Part shown: positions 11,291-21,892 of the stretch, one piece after another | Layout: every line of letters starts with the position of its first letter | How positions within the stretch are numbered: position 1 is the stretch's first letter | The notes under the pieces: generated by a model | Seen by the model: the letters and a program-made list of their open reading frames with translations, nothing else | Database searches by the model: none | What the model was told of the DNA's origin: nothing | DNA from: Nitzschia sp. DOCU1 | Lineage: Eukaryota; Bacillariophyta; Bacillariophyceae; Bacillariales; Bacillariaceae | DNA length: 64,000 nt | Assembly (NCBI GenBank): GCA_951394045.1 | Contig: OX595985.1 | Coordinates: 3,162,001-3,226,000, forward strand | Direction: 5' to 3' | Position numbers and translations under genes: made by a program

Positions 11291-14200
11291 CTACGCTGAA
11301 CTTGTCGGCTTTCCGAAATATAATATTTCCTGCAATAGCCTCTTTCGGTCGTCTGTCGGAATCGTTGTCTTTGTGAACAAATCCGCAAGGTTGTGTTTAC
11401 CATCGATCTTTGCAATCCTGATCGCGCCGCGAGCAGCCTCTTCCCTGACGAAGTGATAAGATATTGAGTGATGCTTCTTCTGTAGAGTCGAGTGTGGTAG
11501 AGATGTGTTCTTCACCACGCTCTCATTATCACAAAAGATACTTGTCGGTCCCTCAATTGGAATACCAAACATCCGGAGCTTGTAACGTAAACCCTTATTC
11601 ATCTCAACCGCAACGCGCATGGCGTTGAACTCGCTCCCGAAGGTTGCCGCTTCCACTGTATTTTGTTTCTTCGACAGCCACATGATCGGCGCGTTATTAA
11701 CAAATATCAATATCCCTGACTGCGACCGTCTTGTTAGAACATTTCCTGCATGGTAAGCATCCACATAGATCACAATCCGAACAGTGTTTCCCCTTGGTGT
11801 TGGCATGTTTGGCGGTAGTTCCTCACTTTCCACATCATAAAAATCCTTCCAATCAACCGGTACGAATAAGCCTTCGTCAACCTCAATTTGCAAGTCGTCG
11901 AACACCATCGTTGACCTCTCATGTTTCTGTAGATAAGCAAATATTTTGTAAACAGTTTCCAAGTGTCCAATTCTTGGAGCACAAAGGTGAGTTGCCAATG
12001 ATGCCACTTCTGCCAGCATGTCAATTCGTCCGAGTTCACAAGCCCATCTCAAAACTCCAATCAGATGCATATACTGATTTGCCATCTCGTCGTCTAACAT
12101 TGGGCTCATGTCCAATTCTGGCCGATATGATTTCGGGAACGGCCTTTCAGCATCCTTCATTGGTAGGTCCCGTCCCTCTGATTTTAAAGTTTCGCGGAGG
12201 TTCTTCACCGCACTCTTTACGTAGTCGTTGGCGGAGATAGACCAAACCCAGCGACCATCCGGTAGCTGGTATTTCCCAACGTTTGCTCCTAGATATCTGT
12301 CCGGTGGAGCGACTTCATCGTTTTTCAAACGATACAAACCTGCAATAGCCTTCATCGTTACCTCTGGTTCGTGTGATATGCACATAATATCGTCCACGTA
12401 CACCAGTAGGTACTCGTAGTATTTAGTCCCATCGGGCTTCACTTGTGGCCTGATGTAGACGTCCGGATCTGCCTTGGAGTCCTTCCAACCCAAATCCACC
12501 AAACTTGAGCGGAGATGATTCCGCCACGCCGCACCGCTTGATTTTAATCCTGAATAAAAGTGTTAAACAAATAGCAAACGCAATTTGTTGAATAAATTCA
12601 TCGCCGTACCGTATAAAGCCTTCACGATGAGCATGACGGAGCCCTCGTCCGTCCCAAACTCTGGCCCTGCAATAGTCCAGATTTTCTCCCTGCAATTTGC
12701 ATTTAGATACGCGTTACCAATGTCTGCCGCCAATATTTCCAAATTGTTCAATGCTGCGACAAGGAAAGCAATTCGCACACTGTCCCTGGAAACAACAGAA
12801 GAATATGTGATGGATGCCGGGGTCTCAGTTGTGTGACCACCAGCAACAAGCCGCGCCTTTCGGGTAAATTTCCCGTCAAGTTTGATGTCGAATACCATAT
12901 GACATGCAATTTCCTGGTACCCTACCAGTGCCTTCCCAGACCTTGCCTCCTCGATTGTCACATCATCCTTCCTTTGGAATGCGGGTCGAACGTTCTTCAT
13001 CTCTTTCATGATAGCATCATGCCAATGCGTTGTGCCGGTTTCCCTGTCAATTGCAAGTGCCTCCTTTACCGAGTGCGGGAGCTTGATCCCAAATTTATGC
13101 GTCGTCCTCCAGTATCTACTTTTTACCTTTTTGATGATTATATTTCTTCGACGCAACACGTCAGAGCCCCCCCATTTAAATGCGGGTTCCTCTGCAATGC
13201 CGTTACCAACCGCATACTCGGCAACTTCAACTGGGTTGGACTCCTTTAAGTCTTTCAGAGCCACCCAAGTTGTAGCCCCGTCCTTCCATTCCACGAGTAG
13301 GTCCCAGCCTGCCGTCGTAATCTTGGGAACTTGGTTCCCATTCTTTGATGCAATGTAGCCATTGTCCTTCTTGACGGCCCTGCCGTCAGACCTGTGGTCG
13401 AGGATTTCCCTGAGGTAAAAGAACTGATGGCCTTCGTCATCAACCTGTGAAAAGAGATTTTCGGCAATTATGTTTGCAGTGTATTCAGAAGTGGTCCCGT
13501 CGGGGAACTGCACCTCGTATTCCCTGGTATTTAGAATTGGGTTAGAATTGAAGGTGCCGATCGGCCTGCCATCGGGTCCCTTTGCCCTTTTTGATACAAT
13601 CCCCCGAACGTAGTCGTTGCCAACAGGCAAAATCACCTCGGCACCAATAAAAGTATCCAGCGAATCAATATCGTGTCCTTCCACGTCAATGCCGGGCATC
13701 TCCTCGCCTTCGACCGCCTGAACCGTCTCGTGTTCCTCAAGTTCATCCATGAAGATATCCCGCTGACCGAACTTTCCTTCCTCGTCCCTATCAACATATA
13801 AATCGTCACTGAGTGATTCATTCAACCTCTGGTCAAAGCGGTCAATTCGTCTCCGAGTATCATCACTCCTGAGATCCTCCACAGTAACATGTTGGACTGT
13901 GGTCCGAGCCAATACTCTGCCATCTTCCCTCATGACATAATCACAAAGTGCACCACCTATGCGGTGTGCGACACCCACAAACCTACCGAGCTGTGGGTTA
14001 ATATCCGCGCCAGGTTGATCCCAAAACCAAACTCGGTCCCAAAATGAGAAGTCAACCCACTCCGAGATGTCAATGGAGTCCCCGGTAAGACGTTCAATGC
14101 CTGTCCTACCGTCGCGACCTGATGCCGTTCGTGACATTATTTCCGCCTCCCAGACCATGCCGTAGTCCCAAACTCGCCTTGGTACTCCTAGCGCCGTTGC

Positions 14201-17017
14201 TCTGTTTTTCCATTTGCGCCTCAATGTCCCGATATCTCGCTCGCATCGGTTCTGCCAGGGAGAGTGGGGTTCTGTTTGACGCAACATCATCCTTACCTTC
14301 CGAGCGGTTTTAGTAAAATCACTGCCCGGAGCCACCTGCTCCAGGGCACCATCAACCGTCATTATCTCTGGTACCCCTACGTCATCAAGAAATTCCTGCA
14401 ATGCCATTCCAGCCTCCGCCTTCGACGCCATAGGGCAGACCTTGACGTATCCCTCACCGCTGAACACCTGAGCATACTTGTTACCTCTGATCGATTTGAC
14501 GCTAGATATCATTGTATCCGAATAGAACTTTGCGCGTAAGCGCCTCCTGGAATCCGACAGGATGTCTGTGCGATACCGTCTTCGAAGGGGATGGACTGCT
14601 GTCCTTATACCGACCTGCGTTGTCACCTGAAGTGTGTTCTTGGCTGCCTCCAATCCGATCCTCCATTTCTGAGCCAGTGTTTCGGGATTGACTGGGGAGT
14701 GTCGAGTTGTCGCAATAGGTGCGACTTCAACCTGCGCTGTCCGAGCAATCTGAACCTTTGAAACCAACTTAGGAACCATAGTTTTACCTGAATAAATTGA
14801 AGAAATTTGTGAAAGTGTAAGATCGCCAGGGTCTTGTCCCTTGGTGGCTCCAACGTTTACTCCATATGCAAGACGATCGTATTCTGCCTCCTCCTTCGAG
14901 AGCCCAAAAATGGCCGAAGAAGGATCCCAAAGATCGTCATTCATAAGGATGTGACGACAATCACGAAGGTCAGTGTCAGAAGGACAAAAACTGTCGAAGG
15001 AACAAGTTGTCCCACGCATTTTGAATGGAATAAAAGTGCCATCAATGGCTGTGACGCCCAATGGCCTGTTAGGATCTGTCGGGTCGTCGCAAACAGAGTG
15101 TCCAAAAGCGCGCCATTGATATGGGTTAATCAAAGAATTTTCCATGGAAGTCCAGAAACCTAAACCCTGTGGGAGTACAAGAATAACAGTTTCGCCAGTG
15201 TCGGGAAGCTGAATTGCTGTTGCAGCTGTGACCATGGGAACGCCACGAATGGGTTCGTAACCTGGGTTAAAGGGTGAGACATCGACGATTTCCCCGCTAT
15301 ATTCGAGGGGCCTGAAATTCTTTCCGAAACAGTGATTGTCAGAACGACTGTCAATTTCATTTGTGCGAAATTCTCCAATGGGGAAATCAAAAATGGTGTG
15401 ACTGTGAGTCTTCCCAGTCATGCGGCTAAGGATTTTCACCATGCTTGTGTTTCTTGAGTAGGCCCCATGCCCCATCCGTGGAGGCTGGGTGCCTGAGTTT
15501 GCAGTTGGTGCCGCCGAGGCGACATCCTGTCCGCTGCTTGCGGCCATAACACCTCGTGCGACCGCCTGTTCTATTGCTTCAGCAGATACGCTTGAAGTAT
15601 TGTCGGAAGTGGCTGCGGAAACATTTCTGCCACCACGGCCACCGCGCCCTCCACGGCCACCTGTGTAATTTCTTCCTCCTTGGGTCCTCTGAGCCTTGCG
15701 CCTCTCTACCGCTTGAGCGCGGTCGGGGTCATTGGTAATAGCGTGTCTGATGGCTGGGGTCAACAGCCACCATTCTTCTTCTGTCATGTACCTGTGAGGA
15801 TCGCTTAGATCCACCCCAGCATACGATCTGGGAACGCCTGGAATCCTGTGAGAAGAATTGCGACCACTGCCACCGCGGCCTCCTCTTCCATCTCTGCCTC
15901 CACGACCACGACCACGTCCGCCACCACGGTTATCATTGTTTGTCTGCGAGATATTCCTGTTAGCTCCACGCCTGTACGCTCCAGCCCTGTCAAACATTGC
16001 GGGGTGAGCACGACGCAGAGTGTCACTGAGCGTAGCACTGCACCTGTCAAAACTGGTGCGCATTTCCCTATTCATCATGATGAGTTCAATCGTTGCCTTA
16101 ACTTCCGGGGCGTTTGAGTTGATGCCTTTTGTCAGAATGTCCACCTGCTCCTCGTCAGTCTTGGGACGTCCATATTTCCTCAAGGTTTCAAAAGCCGATT
16201 TCAATTCAGAAGTGTACGATTCAAAACTTTTGCTTTGCTCATTGCGCCAATGCAAGTGCTCGATGGCGTAGCGAGCCTGGTCAATACGGCGCTGCTTCAT
16301 GTCCGGTCCATCGTAATGGGCCCGAAGATCGTTCATGGTAATCCTGCCGTCCTTCCTACCTTCGTTTCCTTTTACCCAGTGATACGCATCGGTGCCAATG
16401 ACGCACTGCATAATCTTGCGGAATACCACCTCTGCATCCTTTTTAAATGCTCTGCCATCAAGGGATGCACTCCAAAATGGCTTGGTTGGGTCCCTTTCTG
16501 GGTCTTCGTCATCCCGAATAACATAAGACAGCGGGACGTTGCTTGCGCCCCTGATGCTTTCTAGATGGTTCACAAAATCCTTCTCCCAGTCAGTCCACTT
16601 ATCCGCCTTGAGCTTACCGGGCATTTTAATTTCCGAGTCCTCAATCCCAGCTTCCTTCTCCTGTTTAGCAAGTTGGTACCTGTTCTTGGCATCCGAATAA
16701 CCTTCCTGGGTGAAATCGGCAGCATTCAAATCCGCACCGCGAGAGTTCAAATCGCGCACCCAGAAGGCAAGAATCTGCAACTTCTTGATGGCAATTGCGT
16801 TAAGTTTTGGAATCATGTTGTTGCCGATCTCGCTCCATTCCTTCTCGGTGAAACCAATCATGTCCTCCAAACTGTCAATTCCCTCTCGATGGACCTGGTA
16901 AGCCTGCAGGCGACTGAATCCAAGCACATCGTTAAGTAGCCGAGCGACGTCGGCCACGTTGTTACCGCCATTGGCGGTGAAGTAGGCATTAGCCTGGGCC
17001 ACAGTAATGCCAACCAT
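11291..17017 (-). CDS. copia-1 Gag-Pol polyprotein, with a 60-nt intron in the RT
   Basis: Exon 1 (17017-12610) and exon 2 (12549-11291) together encode 1888 residues. In order: an N-terminal Gag region; a Gly/Arg-rich (RGG) tract about residues 356-385; an aspartic protease with EIDSRSDNHCFG; an integrase core with FYSDTM, TVDGA and NRCERDIGTL as Asp, Asp and Glu; reverse transcriptase with IGNAYLNA and the YVDD box (LLVYVDDIM); and RNase H with IVIYVDAYHAG, GSEFNA and FCDNESV. Gag and Pol share one frame with no stop. Without splicing, translation stops 14 codons after KALYG inside the RT. The ATG at 17017 is the first in frame after the LTR and leader. Apart from the intron nothing is broken, so the element may be active. 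Confidence 0.9.
12550..12609 (-). other. predicted 60-nt GT-AG intron within the RT of copia-1
   Basis: The sequence between GT (12609-12608) and AG (12551-12550) contains stop codons. Its exact removal turns KALYG plus LKSSG into a continuous RT segment. It ends in a pyrimidine-rich TTTTATTCAG. Confidence 0.75.
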
Positions 17018-17326
17018 GTTTTTCCGCTCTTTATTCCGAAGAGTAATGTGTGAGTAAATAAATACTGGGCCGGAGCCCGAGTTTTCCTTTCCTTATTTCC
17101 TTTGTTCCTCGAGCCTACCCACGAAGAGTTGTATTATTTGACACAATGGTCACACTCTGAGGCAGTTTTACGTCTCAGATAATGGACGTCTCGGGTGCCG
17201 TACGGGGTGATCAGTCCCTGGCGTTGCCTAATCTCCTTATTGCCTTATTCCCTTTTTCTCGTTCAAAATCGAGCCGATTCTTTTACTACCTTCAGAATCT
17301 CCCAAAGCCACGTGGGTCTGATAAAC
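17018..17326 (-). other. copia-1 5' leader with primer-binding region
   Basis: 309 bp between the 5' LTR and the Gag start. TATCAGA at about 17316-17322 (minus sense) fits a primer-binding core. No other gene seen. Confidence 0.6.
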
Positions 17327-17526
17327 TGTGTGAAGTTCCGTGTGACTTACTCCTTTCGTATCGATGATAGTGTAACCTAAAGCTAAAGACAACCCTTGAT
17401 AGACCAAGACTAAAACGAATTGTGCCATTGTCGGCTTACGTATCCTTGATTTCGTTGTTCCGATGACCATTGCGCATCCGCGCGCAGTTGACCAATATGA
17501 TCCCACGCCACATCCAGATTCGGACA
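17327..17526 (-). repeat. copia-1 5' LTR (200 bp)
   Basis: Identical to 10940-11139. Followed by the duplicated target TGCGT at 17527-17531. Confidence 0.93.
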
Positions 17527-18855
17527 TGCGTTCATCTTTGGAATCGGACTCGTTCTTAATGAACATTAAAAGATCTTGAACACCTGAAAAAATAAGGAAG
17601 GAAGTGAGTATCAAAAAAGGATCAGAATACAAATGTAGGAGAGGGAACAAACCTTCTAGCATCTGCCGCCGTGTTCCACAATGACCAAATATAAGGAGAA
17701 AAAGTTTCTCCATGAATTCTTTGTCCTTCTTGTAACGGGCATCGAGAAAAACAAATGTGACTTCGACTGCTTGGAGCCCCATCTGGAGCGACTGCTGATA
17801 CCTCAGCAGCTTTTGGAAAGCCGAATTGCGTTGATGGATGTCGATGAGACATGCATTTTGAAACTTGGCAGAGGTGTGAGTGGTCGTGCGGAATTGTAGC
17901 AGTGGGTCGTCGTTGCTTTCTTCTCCGTCGTCGTCATCGCTAGCACTATCGCAGTCGTCACCGTCATCGCTGCTGGCACTAACATGGCCGTCGCTGTTGT
18001 CGTCGCCGCTGTCATCATCGTGGTCGCCAAAATCGTGGTTCTTCTTGGCTCCGCTATCGTCGTTGCTGCCACTATCGTTGCCATCATCATCGCCGTCCTC
18101 GCCGCAATTGTGGGGCTTCTTAAGTCGTTTTGATTGCACTTGCAGTGCTGGTGATTGTTGTGCCTTTCGTTTAGGATTATTGCTTGGTAAGAGTAAGTCC
18201 GAAGAGTGGAGCATCCGGAACAACCTATCCATCATATACGAGATGCGACGGTAGTTGTCGGCACCCTCTGTGCCCAGCATCTCGAGGCAGTCGTCGATTC
18301 GTGAGTAGGAGATACTGACAACGCCATTGTCGCCAACAGACGCATTCCACCCACGAAGACGAAGGAATTCTGTGAGCGTGTTAATTCCCAGCTCAAGCTG
18401 GAAAACAGAGCAGAGGTACAGAGCATCACGGAAGAAGTGACGGGTCTTCCGGCGGCTAAAACAATTGACGGACGCGACAATCAAACGGTCCGAAGGTTTG
18501 TTCTGCAGAACGCCCAGTAGACGACTGGACTGCTTCTTGTCCTTTGGGGTCTCAACGACTCGCTTGTAGGAGTGCGAGAGTTCGAAATCTTCAGTGCCGT
18601 TGGAGAAAAGATTGACTTTTCCCCGAAGCAGCGAGTTGTTGCATAGCTCCTCTGCTGACCAGAGATTGAGAATCTTCTGGCCAACGACAGAAGGAATGGC
18701 GGGGGAAACAGCAGCTGATGATTTCGAGGCTTTTTTTTTCCCTTCGGGCCACCGGGACGAAAACAACCATCGCACAGAAGATCACCATGTAATACTATGG
18801 CTTCTTCGAACGCTTGGTTGAGTTTGAAACGAAGGGTGGTGCCTGAAGTTGCCAT
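17527..18855 (-). pseudogene. large transposon gene, N-terminal part (copy 1)
   Basis: The natural start seems to be the ATG at 18855 (MATSGTTLRFKLNQ), but the frame changes at a run of nine A (minus strand, about 18732-18740). Beyond it the long frame (also open from 18775) gives PEGKKKASKSSAAV and onward. The protein then has a hydrophilic region and a strongly acidic Asp/Ser-rich tract (about 18100-17900). A likely in-frame 69-nt intron (17652-17584, GTTTGT to TTTTTTCAG) lies near the end, and the gene continues across copia-1 to 8468. No family recognised. The same segment recurs at 19801-20284 and 20285-21231; the copy next to the real transposon end is the latter. Confidence 0.6.
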
Positions 18856-18905
18856 GGTGGCAATCTAAACGACAGTGGTGGGAAAATATTAGGGTACTAA
18901 AACGG

Positions 18906-18994
18906 GTAGAAAAAGATGTAGCGAGAGACCATAGAAATGTGCAAATCATGGGTATTTGCGTTTTTCAATGGTGTCTCGCTACATCTTTTTCTAC
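18906..18994. repeat. long hairpin upstream of the large gene (copy 1)
   Basis: Arms 18906-18932 and 18968-18994 (27 bp, one mismatch) around a 35-nt loop, 50 bp upstream of the ATG at 18855. Repeated at 21282-21370. Could be a regulatory or subterminal transposase-binding structure. Confidence 0.8.
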
Positions 18995-19502
18995 AGCTCT
19001 ACAGTACTAGAAAGATGTCCCCACCCATGCAAAATTGTGAGCGCCGGAATTCCTGTATTCGTGGTGGGAATTCGGGGCGTTCCTTGTAGAAATATTTCAC
19101 GCGTAGAATGACTACTATTTTACTTGTAGATCAGATAAAAAATTTAGGCCCAAGGTGGTAAAGTGCCACTTGGACGGGAGAGTCCAACGGACAGATGGCG
19201 AACTCTGGTTTTGAGTGGAAAATTGGCGGAGAATTTAGTGCTTTCCGTATGAATGGGGGAGGGCCCCGTAAGAATGGTTGGTTTGCCGCTGGGAATCTTT
19301 CCATTCTTATTGGAATGGAGAAGCCATGTTCGACTCTGCAATTTTGTGTACATAATTTTGATATTCTTGGGGAGTGTTGAAGTTCAATTTGGGGGTTAAT
19401 TTTTTAAGGTCAAAATTCGCCATCGGTCCCCATGATGGATGACGTGCGCGGGACTCGTATATCCAGCTTTAATTTAGAGATGCCCCATCAGAACCCGTTT
19501 TC
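18995..19502. other. right subterminal non-coding region (copy 1)
   Basis: Between the hairpin and the internal copy of the inverted repeat. No convincing gene. Repeated at 21371-21878. Confidence 0.6.
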
Positions 19503-19516
19503 TGGGGGTCCAGATG
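19503..19516 (-). repeat. extra internal copy of the right inverted repeat
   Basis: The same 14 bp as 21879-21892, also followed by TA and gag sequence, because it lies in the duplicated block. Confidence 0.85.
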
Positions 19517-19800
19517 TAGGCACACTTAAAGGGAGGAGTCTTGTCATTAGGGCCGCGCTTAGCAGCGGGCTTCGAGTGATCCATTCGCGGGTCTCGCTTC
19601 CCCTTCGGAGGATGGATGCCATCTGGCTTTTGCTTACGGACGTGATGAGCTTCATGCAATTTTTCGGTGAATTCGAGGCGCTCGCAGAACTGGGTAAACT
19701 CGTCCAAAGTGTGGTCAATCGGCTCGAAACCTTGCAGGATCATCTGTTGACGCCAGCTAGCGGGAATGGCAAACTCTGCATGCTCGATAATCTCGTCGTT
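19517..19800 (-). pseudogene. duplicated gypsy-1 gag fragment
   Basis: Matches 21893-22176, encoding gag from about DEIIEHAEF to PPFKCAY on the minus strand. It is cut at 19800, where the large transposon gene begins again. Passive passenger of the duplication. Confidence 0.85.
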
Positions 19801-20284
19801 GTAGCAGTGGGTCGTCGTTGCTTTCTTCTCCGTCGTCGTCATCGCTAGCACTATCGCAGTCGTCACCGTCATCGCTGCTGGCACTAACATGGCCGTCGCT
19901 GTTGTCGTCGCCGCTGTCATCATCGTGGTCGCCAAAATCGTGGTTCTTCTTGGCTCCGCTATCGTCGTTGCTGCCACTATCGTTGCCATCATCATCGCCG
20001 TCCTCGCCGCAATTGTGGGGCTTCTTAAGTCGTTTTGATTGCACTTGCAGTGCTGGTGATTGTTGTGCCTTTCGTTTAGGATTATTGCTTGGTAAGAGTA
20101 AGTCCGAAGAGTGGAGCATCCGGAACAACCTATCCATCATATACGAGATGCGACGGTAGTTGTCGGCACCCTCTGTGCCCAGCATCTCGAGGCAGTCGTC
20201 GATTCGTGAGTAGGAGATACTGACAACGCCATTGTCGCCAACAGACGCATTCCACCCACGAAGACGAAGGAATTCTGTGAGCGT
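19801..20284 (-). pseudogene. partial second copy of the large transposon gene
   Basis: 484 bp matching 17896-18379: the acidic tract and the region before it. Truncated on both sides by duplication junctions. Confidence 0.85.
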
Positions 20285-21231
20285 CATCGTCGTTGTCGTC
20301 GCCTTCGTCGTCACCGCTAGCAGTATCGCAGTCGTCACCGTCATCGCCGCTGGCACTAACATGGCCGTCGCTGTTGTCGTCGCCGCTGTCATCATCGTGG
20401 TCGCCAAAATCGTGGTTCTTCTTGGCTCCGCTATCGTCGTTGCTGCCACTATCGTTGCCATCATCATCGCCGTCCTCGCCGCAATTGTGGGGCTTCTTAA
20501 GTCGTTTTGATTGCACTTGCAGTGCTGGTGATTGTTGTGCCTTTCGTTTAGGATTATTGCTTGGTAAGAGTAAGTCCGAAGAGTGGAGCATCCGGAACAA
20601 CCTATCCATCATATACGAGATGCGACGGTAGTTGTCGGCACCCTCTGTGCCCAGCATCTCGAGGCAGTCGTCGATTCGTGAGTAGGAGATACTGACAACG
20701 CCATTGTCGCCAACAGACGCATTCCACCCACGAAGACGAAGGAATTCTGTGAGCGTGTTAATTCCCAGCTCAAGCTGGAAAACAGAGCAGAGGTACAGAG
20801 CATCACGGAAGAAGTGACGGGTCTTCCGGCGGCTAAAACAATTGACGGACGCGACAATCAAACGGTCCGAAGGTTTGTTCTGCAGAACGCCCAGTAGACG
20901 ACTGGACTGCTTCTTGTCCTTTGGGGTCTCAACGACTCGCTTGTAGGAGTGCGAGAGTTCGAAATCTTCAGTGCCGTTGGAGAAAAGATTGACTTTTCCC
21001 CGAAGCAGCGAGTTGTTGCATAGCTCCTCTGCTGACCAGAGATTGAGAATCTTCTGGCCAACGACAGAAGGAATGGCGGGGGAAACAGCAGCTGATGATT
21101 TCGAGGCTTTTTTTTCCCTTCGGGCCACCGGGACGAAAACAACCATCGCACAGAAGATCACCATGTAATACTATGGCTTCTTCGAACGCTTGGTTGAGTT
21201 TGAAACGAAGGGTGGTGCCTGAAGTTGCCAT
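20285..21231 (-). pseudogene. third copy of the large transposon gene 5' part
   Basis: Begins at the ATG at 21231 (MATSGTTLRF) next to the genuine transposon end. Here the A-run is eight long instead of nine, so the start frame reads GPKGKKSLE and again misses the downstream frame, which continues as REKKASKSSAAV. The acidic tract reads SGDDGDDCDTASGDDEGDD and is then cut at 20285. In the ancestral arrangement this copy would have continued into 17527-17908. Confidence 0.7.
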
Positions 21232-21281
21232 GGTGGCAATCTAAACGACAGTGGTGGGAAAATATTAGGGTACTAAAACGG

Positions 21282-21370
21282 GTAGAAAAAGATGTAGCGA
21301 GAGACCATAGAAATGTGCAAATCATGGGTATTTGCGTTTTTCAATGGTGTCTCGCTACATCTTTTTCTAC
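21282..21370. repeat. long hairpin upstream of the large gene (copy 3)
   Basis: Arms 21282-21308 and 21344-21370; same sequence as 18906-18994. Confidence 0.8.
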
Positions 21371-21878
21371 AGCTCTACAGTACTAGAAAGATGTCCCCAC
21401 CCATGCAAAATTGTGAGCGCCGGAATTCCTGTATTCGTGGTGGGAATTCGGGGCGTTCCTTGTAGAAATATTTCACGCGTAGAATGACTACTATTTTACT
21501 TGTAGATCAGATAAAAAATTTAGGCCCAAGGTGGTAAAGTGCCACTTGGACGGGAGAGTCCAACGGACAGATGGCGAACTCTGGTTTTGAGTGGAAAATT
21601 GGCGGAGAATTTAGTGCTTTCCGTATGAATGGGGGAGGGCCCCGTAAGAATGGTTGGTTTGCCGCTGGGAATCTTTCCATTCTTATTGGAATGGAGAAGC
21701 CATGTTCGACTCTGCAATTTTGTGTACATAATTTTGATATTCTTGGGGAGTGTTGAAGTTCAATTTGGGGGTTAATTTTTTAAGGTCAAAATTCGCCATC
21801 GGTCCCCATGATGGATGACGTGCGCGGGACTCGTATATCCAGCTTTAATTTAGAGATGCCCCATCAGAACCCGTTTTC

Positions 21879-21892
21879 TGGGGGTCCAGATG
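21879..21892 (-). repeat. right terminal inverted repeat of the DNA transposon
   Basis: Complement of 2323-2336, followed by the TA duplication at 21893-21894 and by gag. Confidence 0.88.

Larger units (their letters stand above)
10940..17526 (-). mobile_element. Ty1/copia element copia-1, complete, very young
   Basis: Two identical 200-bp LTRs (10940-11139 and 17327-17526) bound a 6,587-bp element on the minus strand. The LTRs start TGTCCG and end in CA. The flanks share TGCG, or TGCGT if the LTR boundary is moved one base. The target was the large transposon gene, whose frame is restored when the element is removed. A purine run (ATCAAAGGGAC) precedes the 3' LTR. TATCAGA just inside the 5' LTR resembles the initiator-tRNA primer site common in copia elements. 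Zero LTR differences imply recent insertion. Confidence 0.93.
2323..21892. mobile_element. CACTA/Plavaka-like DNA transposon inserted in gypsy-1 gag
   Basis: The two ends carry the same 14-bp inverted repeat (CATCTGGACCCCCA at 2323-2336 and its complement at 21879-21892), each flanked by TA (2321-2322 and 21893-21894). Removing the insert with one TA restores the gag codons exactly as in the uninterrupted copy at 25563-25575. Total length is 19,570 bp, of which about 6.6 kb is the copia element at 10940-17526 and about 2.4 kb is local duplication, so the original was about 10.6 kb. It carries three genes: 2870-4126 (-), 4573-8382 (+) and 8468-18855 (-). The superfamily call rests on the transposase. 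Confidence 0.85.

Noticed and set aside
10940..17526. The 200-bp repeats at 10940 and 17327 first looked like a segmental duplication within a coding gene.
   Set aside because: They are the copia-1 LTRs: TG...CA ends, flanking target duplication, a purine tract and a primer-site-like sequence. The long frames that run through them are chance extensions.
17880..20631. Ser/Leu/Val-rich plus-strand frames opposite the acidic tract (for example 17880-18254, 19818-20159, 20293-20631).
   Set aside because: Antisense shadows of GAC/GAT codon repeats; three copies because the block is triplicated.
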